The notes: generated from the sequence alone by a model not told the origin. Counted from the stretch's first letter, positions 13,740-21,466 are shown. The stretch is 64,000 nt of DNA from Nocardioides turkmenicus (GCF_011045035.1 NZ_JAALAA010000005.1:186001-250000); one strand, 5' to 3'. A program made the numbers and translations.

Positions 13740-14702
13740 GTGAGCGCTGATCCCGAGGACGCCCCGGAGAGCGGGGCCGCGGACGTGGAGCTGGGCGAGG
13801 CCTATGCCGCGCTGCTCGGCGACTACGAGCGACACCTCAGCGCCGAGCGCGGCCTCTCCGACCACACCGTTCGGGCCTACCTGGGCGACATCCGCAGCCT
13901 GCTCGACCACGCCGCCCGCATGGGCCGAACCGAGCCCGAGGCGATCGACCTGCGCACGCTGCGCAGCTGGCTGGCCAAGCAGCAGACGACCGGCCACTCG
14001 CGTACGACTCTGGCCCGGAGGGCCACCGCGGCCCGCGTCTTCAGCGGCTGGCTCGTCCGGACCGGACGCGCGCAGGTCGACGCCGGCGCGGCGCTGGGCT
14101 CACCCAAGGCCCACCGGACCCTTCCGCCCGTACTGCGTCCCGACGAGGTCGAGTCCCTCATCGCCGCTGCGATCGCCGCCGCCGAGGACGGCACCGCGGT
14201 CGGGATGCGTGACATCGCCGTACTGGAGATGCTCTACGCCACCGGCGCCCGGGTCGGCGAGCTCGTCGGGCTCGACCTCGACGACGTCGACTACGAGCGA
14301 CGGGTCATCCGCGTGCTCGGCAAGGGGCGTAAGGAGCGGATGGTGCCCTTCGGTGGGCCGGCGGCGCGGGCGCTGGACCGCTGGGTCGTCCGCGGCCGTC
14401 CCCAGCTGATCACCGAGTCCTCCGGGCCGGCGTTGTTCCTCGGAGCCCGCGGCGGCCGCCTCGACCAGCGTGCCGTACGCACGCTCGTCCACCGCCGCCT
14501 CGCCGACGTCCCCGGCGCCCCCGACCTCGGCCCCCACGGACTGCGCCACAGCACCGCCACCCACCTGCTCGAGGGCGGCGCCGACCTCCGCTCCGTACAA
14601 GAGCTCCTCGGCCACGCCAGCCTGGCCACCACTCAGATCTATACCCACGTCAGCAGCGACCGGCTCCGTAAGGCCTACCGCCAGGCCCACCCCCGCGCCT
14701 GA
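13740..14702 (+). CDS. xerC: Tyrosine recombinase XerC-like
   Basis: 320 residues from GTG 13740. The N-terminal SAM-like domain contains YERHLSAERGLSDHTVRAYL. The catalytic domain has the arginine in ATGARVGELVGLD, lysine in LGKGRKERMVP, HGLRHSTATHLLEGG, and LGHASLATTQIYTHV with the nucleophilic tyrosine, so all catalytic residues are present. It would act with XerD at dif to resolve chromosome dimers. The position right after dprA is conserved in many actinobacteria, which supports a housekeeping role and not a phage origin. Confidence 0.93.
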   Translation: MSADPEDAPESGAADVELGEAYAALLGDYERHLSAERGLSDHTVRAYLGDIRSLLDHAARMGRTEPEAIDLRTLRSWLAKQQTTGHSRTTLARRATAARVFSGWLVRTGRAQVDAGAALGSPKAHRTLPPVLRPDEVESLIAAAIAAAEDGTAVGMRDIAVLEMLYATGARVGELVGLDLDDVDYERRVIRVLGKGRKERMVPFGGPAARALDRWVVRGRPQLITESSGPALFLGARGGRLDQRAVRTLVHRRLADVPGAPDLGPHGLRHSTATHLLEGGADLRSVQELLGHASLATTQIYTHVSSDRLRKAYRQAHPRA

Positions 14703-14705
14703 CCC

Positions 14706-14797
14706 GCCGAGACGTCAGCCGCGTTGGCCGAGACGTCAGAAATGGCGGCCGAGAAGTGAGTTGTGGGCGACGAAAGTCGAGTTTCGTCGCCCACAAC
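14706..14797. repeat. Intergenic direct and inverted repeats after xerC
   Basis: gccgagacgtcag is directly repeated (14706-14718 and 14728-14740), followed by a variant ggccgagaagtgag. A perfect 16-bp inverted repeat gttgtgggcgacgaaa/tttcgtcgcccacaac (14760-14775 and 14782-14797) with a 6-nt loop follows. It can serve as the xerC terminator and looks like a mobile intergenic repeat unit. Confidence 0.65.
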
Positions 14798-14890
14798 TAC
14801 GGTCTCGCCCGCCACAGCTACCGATTCGGCACGGCCTCGGGGCCTACGCCAGATCGCGTACGCAGCCACCTCCGCCACGCGGACGCCGCC

Positions 14891-15523
14891 ATGTCTCCGA
14901 CAAGCCAGCCTGATGGCATGACCAGGAACCCGACATCCGGCAGGCCGACCCGACTGCGGCCCGGCGTACGCAAGGCAGTGCTCGTGCTCCACCTCCTCGG
15001 GGTGGGAGCGTGGCTCGGCGTCGACGTTGTCGTCGGCATCATGGCCGCCATCGGCACGGGGTCGGGCGATGCCGCCGACCGCGGCCTGGCGCTTCAGGTG
15101 TTCGGCACGTATCTCGCCGGACCGATGCTCGCCGCCGGCGTGATCGTGCTGGCGACCGGACTGGTGCTCGGCTGGGGGACCAAGTGGGGCCTGGTGCGGT
15201 TCTGGTGGGTCGCGGTGAAGCTGGTGATCAACGTGGTGCTCGTCGCCTTGATCCTGCTGGTGCTGATGCCAGGCATGGCGGAGGTGCGGACGATCGGCGA
15301 GGTCCTGGCCGCGACCGGCGAGCTGACCGGAGACGTGAGCAGACTGCGCTTCCCGCCGGCGGTCTCCCTGACCGCCCTGACGATCGCGGTCGTGCTGTCG
15401 GTGTACAAGCCCTGGGGACGCACACGGTTCGGCGAGCGCGGCTATAGGACCGGGTCGCCCCGCCAGAGGGGGAGCAGCCGGACCGGGCGTGGGGCGTCGA
15501 CGAGCAGCAGCGGGTCGAGGTAG
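14891..15523 (+). CDS. Four-helix integral membrane protein
   Basis: 210 residues from ATG 14891 (an ATG at 14918 is also possible). Four hydrophobic helices: around AVLVLHLLGVGAWLGVDVVV, LAAGVIVLATGLVLG, VKLVINVVLVALILLVLMPG and LTALTIAVVLSVYKPWG. The layout resembles the small DUF2269/CopD-like membrane proteins of actinobacteria. No metal-binding histidine cluster is clear. Its 3' end overlaps the convergent M23 gene tail by about 80 nt. Confidence 0.75.
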   Translation: MSPTSQPDGMTRNPTSGRPTRLRPGVRKAVLVLHLLGVGAWLGVDVVVGIMAAIGTGSGDAADRGLALQVFGTYLAGPMLAAGVIVLATGLVLGWGTKWGLVRFWWVAVKLVINVVLVALILLVLMPGMAEVRTIGEVLAATGELTGDVSRLRFPPAVSLTALTIAVVLSVYKPWGRTRFGERGYRTGSPRQRGSSRTGRGASTSSSGSR

Positions 15524-15530
15524 ACGTCGT
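15442..15530 (-). pseudogene. M23 peptidase gene, 3' part split by element 2
   Basis: The minus strand from the crossover reads DVYLDPLLLVDAPRP and VRLLPLWRGDPVL, then TAG at 15442-15444. This is the normal C-terminal tail of actinobacterial M23 proteins ending in LHWGWIRN. The 5' part lies at 32342-32876. 535 nt plus 89 nt gives 624 nt, exactly 208 codons, so precise excision would restore the gene. Confidence 0.88.
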
Positions 15531-15546
15531 CGGCATTACTTCGCTA
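15528..15546. other. attL of element 2
   Basis: cgtcggc at 15528-15534 is identical to 32339-32345. The element side continues attacttcgcta, which mirrors tagcgaggtaat at 32326-32337. The predicted crossover is tc at 15530-15531. Confidence 0.82.
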
Positions 15547-15563
15547 GTACACCGGCCTAGTAC

Positions 15564-15596
15564 GGCCCCGGTGGTGCGTGAACACCGACCGGGGCC
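15564..15596. terminator. Strong hairpin at left end of element 2
   Basis: ggccccggt+ggtg pairs with cacc+accggggcc around cgtgaa with one bulged g. It lies 33 nt inside attL and may insulate the element from host transcription. A GTG at 15578 lies in its loop, an unlikely start. Confidence 0.6.
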
Positions 15597-15628
15597 TAGG
15601 CGTCCACCTAGCAGAAGTAGGCGACACC

Positions 15629-16021
15629 GTGAACGAAGTATCCCCCCGTGGCGAGGCCACGAACAACACCTCATGCCCCTCGTGCGGCAACAAGGACGCG
15701 TGGCATGGCGTGATCACCGAGCCCGGCGACCCCGAGATGTTCGCGTGCGACGAGTGCGGCCACGGAGTGGTCGTGATGCCGGATCCCGGGTTGGCCCCCA
15801 TGGTCACCAGCGACGAGATCACGGAGGACGAGAACTTCATCGAGAAGGCCCTGGCCAGCCACAGGGCCGCCGCTGCGGCGTTCGATGAGTCGGAGTGGGC
15901 CGACCTCGGCCGGCGCTTGCTCGAGGCGCACCTGGAGCGAGACGACATCCCGCTGTACCTGAGTCAGTACATCTCCGACCTGTCCGGCATCACGATCAAG
16001 CGCCTCTGGTCGGAGGGCTGA
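15629..16021 (+). CDS. Zinc-ribbon hypothetical protein
   Basis: 130 residues from GTG 15629 (MNEVSPRGEATNN); a GTG at 15578 would begin inside a hairpin and is rejected. CPSCGNKDAWHG and FACDECGHGVVVM form a four-cysteine zinc ribbon in the first 50 residues. The rest is acidic and helical, ending ISGITIKRLWSEG-like (SDLSGITIKRLWSEG). Located immediately inside attL. The ribbon suggests nucleic-acid or protein binding; the role is unknown. Confidence 0.7.
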   Translation: MNEVSPRGEATNNTSCPSCGNKDAWHGVITEPGDPEMFACDECGHGVVVMPDPGLAPMVTSDEITEDENFIEKALASHRAAAAAFDESEWADLGRRLLEAHLERDDIPLYLSQYISDLSGITIKRLWSEG

Positions 16022-16024
16022 GCC

Positions 16025-16216
16025 ATGAGACGGGCGCTTCTTGCTCTGGTCGTAATGTCGGCCACCCTGACCGGTTCGATCGCTCCGGTCGAGCCAGGGG
16101 CGTCCGTCCCGGCCTCCAAATGGTCACCCGAATGCACCGCCGAGGACCTGGACGACGGGGCCTGTCTCACGTGGGACGACATCCGCAATCAGCCCACCTA
16201 CTCTCAGATCCCGTGA
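16025..16216 (+). CDS. Small secreted protein
   Basis: 63 residues. A basic start and hydrophobic stretch MRRALLALVVMSATLTGSIA look like a Sec signal peptide, with possible cleavage near residue 25-28. The mature part is about 38 residues, acidic, with two cysteines (CTAEDLDDGACLTW) that could form a disulfide. It starts 3 nt after the zinc-ribbon gene stop, so it is probably co-transcribed. Small exported proteins near att sites can act in lysogenic conversion or exclusion; no such function is shown here. Confidence 0.65.
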   Translation: MRRALLALVVMSATLTGSIAPVEPGASVPASKWSPECTAEDLDDGACLTWDDIRNQPTYSQIP

Positions 16217-16256
16217 TGGGACATCGCTGACCGATTCAAGCCGCACAGCCAGTGAC

Positions 16257-16409
16257 CTAGCGCGTGGGACGCTCCTGCTGGACGGGGCGCTTCCTAATCT
16301 CGTCGTAAAGCGCTCGGCGCTCCTCGGGCTCGAGTTCGAGACACGGTGGATGAGAGCCTGCCGGACCCCACCGCAATCCGCAGTGGTCGCACAGCATCGG
16401 ATCGTCCAT
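16257..16409 (-). CDS. Small zinc-ribbon protein, element 2 copy
   Basis: 50 residues from ATG 16409 (MDDPMLCDHCGLRWGPAGSH). Cysteines CDHC and a third Cys in SHPPCLEL match the 258-428 protein of element 1 closely, including PEERRAL. Longer upstream frames would overlap the CutA promoter and start, so they are rejected. Divergent from the CutA/XRE pair, as in element 1. Function unknown; its conservation with the module implies a functional link. Confidence 0.75.
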   Translation of the reverse strand: MDDPMLCDHCGLRWGPAGSHPPCLELEPEERRALYDEIRKRPVQQERPTR

Positions 16410-16515
16410 CACGTGTCCCGTCACATCGTTGGCTTGGCTCCCAGGACGCCGCTGGCGCGGTGCCCCGGGGTAAGCCCAGAACATCACCGTCAGGCGGAAC
16501 AGCGGCAGGGGTTCG

Positions 16516-16551
16516 CTGTCCGACATCGCCTCAGCCACTAGCCTGAGGCGT
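16516..16551 (+). promoter_or_regulatory. Leaderless promoter of the CutA/XRE pair, element 2
   Basis: CTGTCC (16516-16521), 17 nt, TAGCCT (16539-16544), then 7 nt to the ATG at 16552. The upstream block ggttcgctgtccgac and the ccactag before the -10 are the same as in element 1. Confidence 0.6.
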
Positions 16552-16887
16552 ATGGAGACCCCCGAGTTCATTCACGTACACGTGACCATTGACGACCGAG
16601 ATGCAGCCCAGGGCCTGCTATCCAAGGTCGTGGGCGAACGGCTCGCCGCCTGCGGGCACCTGGACGGCCCGATCACGTCCACCTACTGGTGGGAGGGCAA
16701 CCTGGAGACGGAGGAGGAGTTCCGCCTGGAGTTCAAGACCACCTCGGATCTGTTCGACAAGTTGGCCGCTCGAGTCACCGAGCTGCACACCTACGATGAG
16801 CCCCAGGTAATCGCCACCCCGATCCTGAAGGGCAGCGAGTCCTACCTTCAGTGGATCAGGGATGAGACGAGTGATGCGCGTAGTTGA
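16552..16887 (+). CDS. CutA1-like protein, element 2 copy
   Basis: 111 residues with the CutA signature ERLAACGHLDGPITSTYWWEG, ELHTYDEPQVIATPI and YLQWIRDETSD. Length and motif spacing equal those of the element 1 copy (586-921), with many conservative differences, so the two have diverged for some time. The final 14 nt overlap the XRE regulator. The fold is a trimeric, PII-like ferredoxin fold in the known family; whether metals or another ligand bind here is not known. Host-like GC here contrasts with the lower GC of the element 1 copy. Confidence 0.9.
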   Translation: METPEFIHVHVTIDDRDAAQGLLSKVVGERLAACGHLDGPITSTYWWEGNLETEEEFRLEFKTTSDLFDKLAARVTELHTYDEPQVIATPILKGSESYLQWIRDETSDARS

Positions 16888-17857
16888 TCCGACGTTCGGC
16901 GTGAGGCTGCGGGAGCTGCGTAACTCCCGTGGTCTCAGCCTGCGTCAGTTGGCGACGCTGGCGTACGTCAGCAAGTCGCAGATCTCGGAGTGGGAGACTG
17001 GGCGTCGGCGTCCCTCCTTGGATCTCGCCCAGACCCTGGACGAGGCCCTGGGAGCAAACGGCGAGCTGGCCTCCCTCGTCATCGAGCGTCCCACCGATGT
17101 TCTCGTGTCGGCCGCTATCGCGGCTCCGCGCCAGATCGACGCGGAGCAAGTTGAGGCCCTCCCGGGGACCCTTGCGTTCAGCCGTCGCCTGGACGACTCG
17201 CTCCCGGCGTCAGCGCTGCTGCCTGCCGTCGAAGGCCAGTGGGCCACGGTGCAGATCCTCGCTCGCGACGTACGAGGGCCGGCAGCCAGGGACCTGCACC
17301 TCGTGGCGGCTCAGTACGGCCAGTTCGCAGGATGGATGAACAGCCAGGTCCGCAACGACAAGCGCGCCGAGTCGTTGCTATCGACCGCCGCACGCGATGC
17401 CCTGACCTTGGGGGATCCCGATCTGGCCTCTCAAACGCACGGGTTCCGTGGAGCGCTAGAACGCAGGAAGGCGAACCCCCGAGGTATCGCGCGCTGGTTC
17501 ATGGCTGCGTACGAGACGCCCGGAATCAGCAACCTGCACAAGGTGGACGCCGCACTGAAGGCCGCACACGGACTAGGCCTGCTCGGGGACCAGCGAGGCG
17601 CTGGCGACCTCCTCAACAAGGCTGATGACCTCACCACCGCGTTGCCCGATGACGCATCGTCACCAGTTGCCTACTGGCTGACCCCGAGCTGGCTACGCCT
17701 TTCCGGAGGGCTCGCACACCTCGGTGTCGGCAATCACCAGCGCGCGGCTGACAGCTTGCGGGCTGGCCTCCATGCCATGCCAGATGGCTGGGAGGAAGCG
17801 GAGTGGGCAGGGGAGTACCTCGACGCTCTGTCGCTGGCTGAGGCCGCTGGACCATAA
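16874..17857 (+). CDS. XRE-family regulator with long helical C-terminal domain, element 2 copy
   Basis: 327 residues from ATG 16874, chosen to match the homologue at 908 (both begin MRVVDP.FGVRLRE); an ATG at 16862 would add four residues. Helix-turn-helix at about 8-62 with SKSQISEWETGRRRPS. The C-terminal 260 residues are helical and TPR-like, with the same conserved blocks as the element 1 copy (NDKRAESLLSTAARDA, RGIARWFMAAYETPG). It probably controls the divergent zinc-ribbon gene, its own operon or the late genes. No downstream gene equivalent to 1897-2115 is present. Confidence 0.88.
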   Translation: MRVVDPTFGVRLRELRNSRGLSLRQLATLAYVSKSQISEWETGRRRPSLDLAQTLDEALGANGELASLVIERPTDVLVSAAIAAPRQIDAEQVEALPGTLAFSRRLDDSLPASALLPAVEGQWATVQILARDVRGPAARDLHLVAAQYGQFAGWMNSQVRNDKRAESLLSTAARDALTLGDPDLASQTHGFRGALERRKANPRGIARWFMAAYETPGISNLHKVDAALKAAHGLGLLGDQRGAGDLLNKADDLTTALPDDASSPVAYWLTPSWLRLSGGLAHLGVGNHQRAADSLRAGLHAMPDGWEEAEWAGEYLDALSLAEAAGP

Positions 17858-17860
17858 CCC

Positions 17861-17941
17861 GAGGGAATTCACGCCGTACAGATCGGACATCGGCTACTTG
17901 GTGCTGGAGAACGTGTACTTCATCGACAAGAAGATCGATTG
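17861..17941 (+). pseudogene. Possible C-terminal gene remnant
   Basis: A short open stretch reads PREFTPYRSDIGYLVLENVY and FIDKKID before TGA, with host-like codon choice but no start codon or ribosome-binding site of its own. It could be the tail of a deleted gene. It may also be chance, given the short length. Confidence 0.3.
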
Positions 17942-18170
17942 AGGACTTTCGGCCCTAGTCGACGGTTGCCTGGTCACCAAGGTTGATGAGTTGGGCGTGA
18001 CGTTGAGCACTTTTTACGTGAAAGCGCAGAGGTTACGCCTCTTTCACTCGAAGTCGTGTAACGATTTGATAACGGCGAGTGGTTCATTCCAGACACAAAA
18101 GTGCGCTCATCTGGACAGTTACCCACCGGTACTCGGCCCTGGCGACCTCTCGTACACAGGTTCGATCGAG

Positions 18171-18193
18171 TTATCCACAGGGGGTGTGGATAA
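18171..18193. other. Inverted pair of consensus DnaA boxes
   Basis: ttatccaca (18171-18179) and tgtggataa (18185-18193) are exact consensus DnaA boxes facing each other, 5 nt apart. Two perfect 9-mers in GC-rich DNA are unlikely by chance. They suggest host DnaA binding and hence an origin or a regulated promoter of the prophage. Confidence 0.6.
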
Positions 18194-18308
18194 CCTCCCA
18201 GGCTTGTCGCCGACGTTGTCGCTGCGACGTGCTTTCATAGATGCACCCCGGGGCACTACACGGCTGTAACTAGCATCCACGTACCCAGAGGTGTTCACCT
18301 GAAATCAC

Positions 18309-18350
18309 GCAGGTGACCGGTCATTCCGCCAAAGAACCCCGGTCACCTGC
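18309..18350. terminator. Perfect 12-bp inverted repeat
   Basis: gcaggtgaccgg/ccggtcacctgc with an 18-nt loop and gccttgg after it. Could be a terminator ahead of the small genes at 18378-18586 or an operator. Confidence 0.45.
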
Positions 18351-18377
18351 GCCTTGGACCCTTAGGAGGGCCATGCC

Positions 18378-18431
18378 GTGACCGTATCAACTTACGCAAC
18401 ACATGTGCAGATCCTCGGGGGTGCGGCGTGA
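18378..18431 (+). CDS. Possible 17-residue leader peptide
   Basis: A GTG preceded by taggagggccatgcc opens a frame MTVSTYATHVQILGGAA whose stop overlaps the GTG of the next gene (GTGA). The good ribosome-binding site and the overlap suggest translational coupling. It is too short to be sure. Confidence 0.35.
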   Translation: MTVSTYATHVQILGGAA

Positions 18432-18586
18432 GCTGGACCAACGACGCACAGTCCGACGATTGCCCCGTCTGTGGCCTCGCTGCCTCTGACGCCACCAAGC
18501 ACCGCGACGGGGGTAAGTGGGTAGCCGCGTACGTGTGCCCGCTCGATCACCTGTGGCTCGTCACCTGGCTCGCCCCGGCAGCCTGA
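18428..18586 (+). CDS. Small zinc-ribbon protein
   Basis: 52 residues beginning MSWTNDAQSDDCPVCGLAAS. CPVCG and a later VCPLDH provide three cysteines and a histidine for one metal site. It ends TWLAPAA. It converges on and overlaps the minus-strand membrane protein gene by 40 nt. Such short CxxC proteins are common in actinophages; the function is unknown. Confidence 0.55.
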   Translation: MSWTNDAQSDDCPVCGLAASDATKHRDGGKWVAAYVCPLDHLWLVTWLAPAA

Positions 18587-18855
18587 GCAACAGCCTTAGG
18601 CCGGCGGGTCACGGTGCCCTCCAGCACCGTGACCCGCTCGGCCAGATCGCCCACACTGGCCTCGATCCGGTCGAGCTGGTCCTTCACATGGGACCCGCCG
18701 TTGTTCGTCGTCAGGGTCGCCTCGAGGGCGGTGACGGCATCGTTGGTCTGCTTGGTCCGGCCGCTGTCTAGCCACGCCTTGAAGGCGAGGTAGCCCAGTA
18801 CGGCGATGACGACAACGACCTGCATCCAGGTCGACACGGTGGGGATCTCGGGCAT
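18547..18855 (-). CDS. Small phage membrane protein, holin-like
   Basis: 102 residues from the ATG at 18855 (MPEIPTVSTWMQVVVV). One N-terminal membrane segment (about 10-30), then a coiled-coil-prone soluble part with NDAVTALEATLTTNNGGSHV and DQLDRIEASVGDLAERV. This matches small DUF2746-type proteins at the end of actinophage tail or lysis modules. A holin or membrane-anchored accessory role is likely. It is the last gene of the late operon, where a lysis gene would be expected. Confidence 0.65.
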   Translation of the reverse strand: MPEIPTVSTWMQVVVVIAVLGYLAFKAWLDSGRTKQTNDAVTALEATLTTNNGGSHVKDQLDRIEASVGDLAERVTVLEGTVTRRPKAVAQAAGASQVTSHR

Positions 18856-18859
18856 TGGA

Positions 18860-21466
18860 TCACGCTCCTGCTGGGTAGACGGCATATAGCGAGACGTACG
18901 CCGCCGCGCCGGACCCGGTCAGGTAGACCTTGACCGTCCCGTTCGTCCAGACGAACAGGCGGGCCTGGTTGGCGGCGGGGTTCTGGGGCGGGGTCAGCGT
19001 CGCGATGTCCGCGCCGGCTGGCCGGGCTTCGGGCGGGAGGGTCCCGATGGTGTGGCCCGGCGAGGAGTTGAGCGAGAGAGTGCCGGTGGCCGTCTCCTGG
19101 ATGCTGCCTCGGAGGAACACGACGCCGTTCTTGATTCGGTACTGCGGCACGCCTGCCTCCCCGGCCTGGTAGCCGCTGGCCAGGGGGATGTTGATCCATC
19201 CGCCGGCGGCAGGCGCACCCGCCAAGGCAGGCTGAGCGTTCGGGCTCGCCACCGCGCCCAGCGAGCCGAACCCGACGCCGATCGTCCAGCGCTTGGGCGT
19301 GATGGTGTGCTCGATGCTGGCGATGTTGAGGAGCTTGTCCGCGATACCAGCCTCGTCGTTCCAGATCCGGACGTGGTCGTAGAGGTCGACCAGGACCTTG
19401 GAGGAGAGCGTGGTCGGGATTCTGTCAATGTCCTCGGCCTTGAAGATGCCCAGGGTGAGCGCGTTCACCTTCTTCTCGGGGTTCGCGTTGGCGGCCAGGA
19501 CGCTGTTCGCGTACGCGGAGAAGTAAGCCGTGTCGAGCGTGGTGCCTGGGTTCACGGCGACGGTGAACTCCTGGGAGTGGGTACCCCACTCTCGGATGCT
19601 CGGTTCGTCGCGGTACGGCCCGAACGTCCACTCCTCGGTCTCGGCCTCGGAGCCTGTGCCGGTGATCCGGAGAGCCTTGATGACGACCTCGTTGATGCAC
19701 CTGTCCGTGTCGTAGTCAACGGCGAAGTCGGCCAGATAGTCGCTCTCGTTCCACAGGTCGTGGTCGGTCGTGCCGATGACCTTGCCGCCGGTGCCCTGCT
19801 CCTGCACGTTGAGGACGCCGTTGCGACTCACCCAGGCGTACGCCGGCTTGCCCCACTCCTGGAGCCACGTGTCACGAGCCACTGCAACGATGTCGAGCAC
19901 GCTCGCGTTGTCGTTGACGTAGGCCGTCTCAGCGGTGCCGATGGACTGGTTGATGCCGCCCTTGATGTCGTAGGGGACGTTCACGCCCTCCATGACTTCG
20001 GGCAGGTCATCGATCAGTACGACGCCGTTGCTCCGGCGGGTGTTGGCCAGCTCGCTCACAGCATCGACGGCGGTCAGGGTGATGTTGGCCCGCTTGGCCT
20101 CGTCCTCGTAAAGAAGGTCATAGTCGACCTTCGCGCTGGAGACCTTCCCGAGGAAGATTGGCTCCCACGCGCCGCTGACCAGCGCCGAGAGCCGGACACG
20201 CCGACCGGGCCGGATCGTGTCCGCCGTCGACGGGTCCAGTGAGGTGTCCTTGATGTTCGCCTGGAGCGTGCCCACCTCCAGTTCGTTGCGCTGGACGGAG
20301 ATCGTGTTGGCCGAGCCAAGGATGTCGGTGTAGACGATCGGCGGTACGTAGGCGAACTGCGTAGTGGGGGACTCGGCGTTCGAAGAGGAGGCGTTGGGAG
20401 TTCCGCTCCAGCTCGCCGTCCAGCCGGTCGGAGGGTTCGAGCCATCGAACCACTCACCGAGGGTGGAGGTCTGCTCGAGCATGAACCCGTCGAACCACCA
20501 GGAGCCGCCGTTGGTCTGGCACAGCATGGCGATGTAGTCGAGGACGTTGTACTTGCCGCTGTTGAAGGAGACAGAGACGCGAGTCCAGGTGTTGGCTGCG
20601 AGGGCGAACGAGCGGTTGAAGCTCGTGGCGGCGGTGCTGGTGGTGGACCGTAGCCGCGTCCCGACGACCAGTGTCCGCGCGGCGTTGGTGCGCGCGTAGA
20701 AGGACAGGACGTACTGCTTGTTGGTCGTCAGGGCCTGGTCGCCGTAGCCGCCTGCCGATGCCAGCAGGCCACGCACCCAAAGAGTGTTGGCCGACGACAC
20801 GACGGACTTGAGGCTGTAGGTGCCCCTCCATGCCTGGTCTGTCGCACGGGTGACGGTGTTGCCCGCGCCCTGGGCAACGAATCCGTTGAGGTTCGTCTCG
20901 AGGCTCGGGTTGCGGACCTGGTTGACCCGGGTCTGTGTCGCGACGTTGGAGGCCGTCTCGATCATCTGGACCTCGCGGAAGGTCACCGAGGAGTTGACGG
21001 GCGGGTTCACGTTGCCGTTGCCCGACACGGCGATCCCGAAGGCGACATAGGCGGTCTCTGCCGGCGCGGCCGGCGAGGTGTAGAACTTCACGCCGAGGGT
21101 GTTGAGGTAGGTCGCGGCGTAGTAGGTCGCGATCACCGTGCCGTCTGCCCGGTAGAACTCGGAGAGTCGTCGGTGATAGACGCCGGTGCTCGAGGTCGCA
21201 ACGATGTCGGTGCGGCCCTGGTAGTACTTCCCAGGGCTGGCAGGCATCTTCGAGGTCAGCGCTCGGTACTGCTGGGCGTTGGGACTGGAGACGATCAGGG
21301 CCGGGCCGCCCCCGCTCGTCGTACTTTCGAGTACCGTCTGGTCGACCGGGGTGATCCAGCCCCACGCCCCGAGCTCCCCGCTCGGGTTCTGGACGAGGTT
21401 CTGGATCTCGCTCGGCGTCTCGATCTCCAGACGGAGGTAGTCAGCGGTGTTGAACTCCTGCGCCAT
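18860..21466 (-). CDS. Large tail protein with carbohydrate-binding-like and receptor-type domains
   Basis: 868 residues, overlapping the tape measure stop by ATGA. Residues 20-350 hold two beta-sandwich repeats of the kind found in carbohydrate-binding modules (NPSGELGAWGW and NPSLETNLNGF mark their starts; SLKSVVSSANTLWVRG lies in the second). Residues 370-740 resemble a phage minor tail or baseplate hub protein (NTISVQRNELEVGTLQANIK, INEVVIKALRI). The last 110 residues (IKNGVVFLRGSIQETATGTL) look like a receptor-binding tip. In larger phages these functions are on several genes; here one polypeptide seems to carry them. Assignment of the hub domain is by position and general similarity. 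Confidence 0.75.
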   Translation of the reverse strand: MAQEFNTADYLRLEIETPSEIQNLVQNPSGELGAWGWITPVDQTVLESTTSGGGPALIVSSPNAQQYRALTSKMPASPGKYYQGRTDIVATSSTGVYHRRLSEFYRADGTVIATYYAATYLNTLGVKFYTSPAAPAETAYVAFGIAVSGNGNVNPPVNSSVTFREVQMIETASNVATQTRVNQVRNPSLETNLNGFVAQGAGNTVTRATDQAWRGTYSLKSVVSSANTLWVRGLLASAGGYGDQALTTNKQYVLSFYARTNAARTLVVGTRLRSTTSTAATSFNRSFALAANTWTRVSVSFNSGKYNVLDYIAMLCQTNGGSWWFDGFMLEQTSTLGEWFDGSNPPTGWTASWSGTPNASSSNAESPTTQFAYVPPIVYTDILGSANTISVQRNELEVGTLQANIKDTSLDPSTADTIRPGRRVRLSALVSGAWEPIFLGKVSSAKVDYDLLYEDEAKRANITLTAVDAVSELANTRRSNGVVLIDDLPEVMEGVNVPYDIKGGINQSIGTAETAYVNDNASVLDIVAVARDTWLQEWGKPAYAWVSRNGVLNVQEQGTGGKVIGTTDHDLWNESDYLADFAVDYDTDRCINEVVIKALRITGTGSEAETEEWTFGPYRDEPSIREWGTHSQEFTVAVNPGTTLDTAYFSAYANSVLAANANPEKKVNALTLGIFKAEDIDRIPTTLSSKVLVDLYDHVRIWNDEAGIADKLLNIASIEHTITPKRWTIGVGFGSLGAVASPNAQPALAGAPAAGGWINIPLASGYQAGEAGVPQYRIKNGVVFLRGSIQETATGTLSLNSSPGHTIGTLPPEARPAGADIATLTPPQNPAANQARLFVWTNGTVKVYLTGSGAAAYVSLYAVYPAGA

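Larger units (their letters stand above)
17942..18377. other. Gene-free region with candidate origin features
   Basis: 436 nt without a credible gene, AT-richer than the surroundings. It holds a hairpin gtgaaag..agagg/cctctttcac (18018-18047), two DnaA-box-like 9-mers (18171-18193) and an inverted repeat (18309-18350). It lies between the left plus-strand genes and the late minus-strand genes and must contain promoter or origin functions. Confidence 0.5.

Noticed and set aside
12492..14702. Long open frame (over 700 codons) crossing dprA and xerC
   Set aside because: Its first two thirds is an Arg/Pro/Gly-rich shadow of dprA in another frame. Only the xerC part from 13740 has family motifs.
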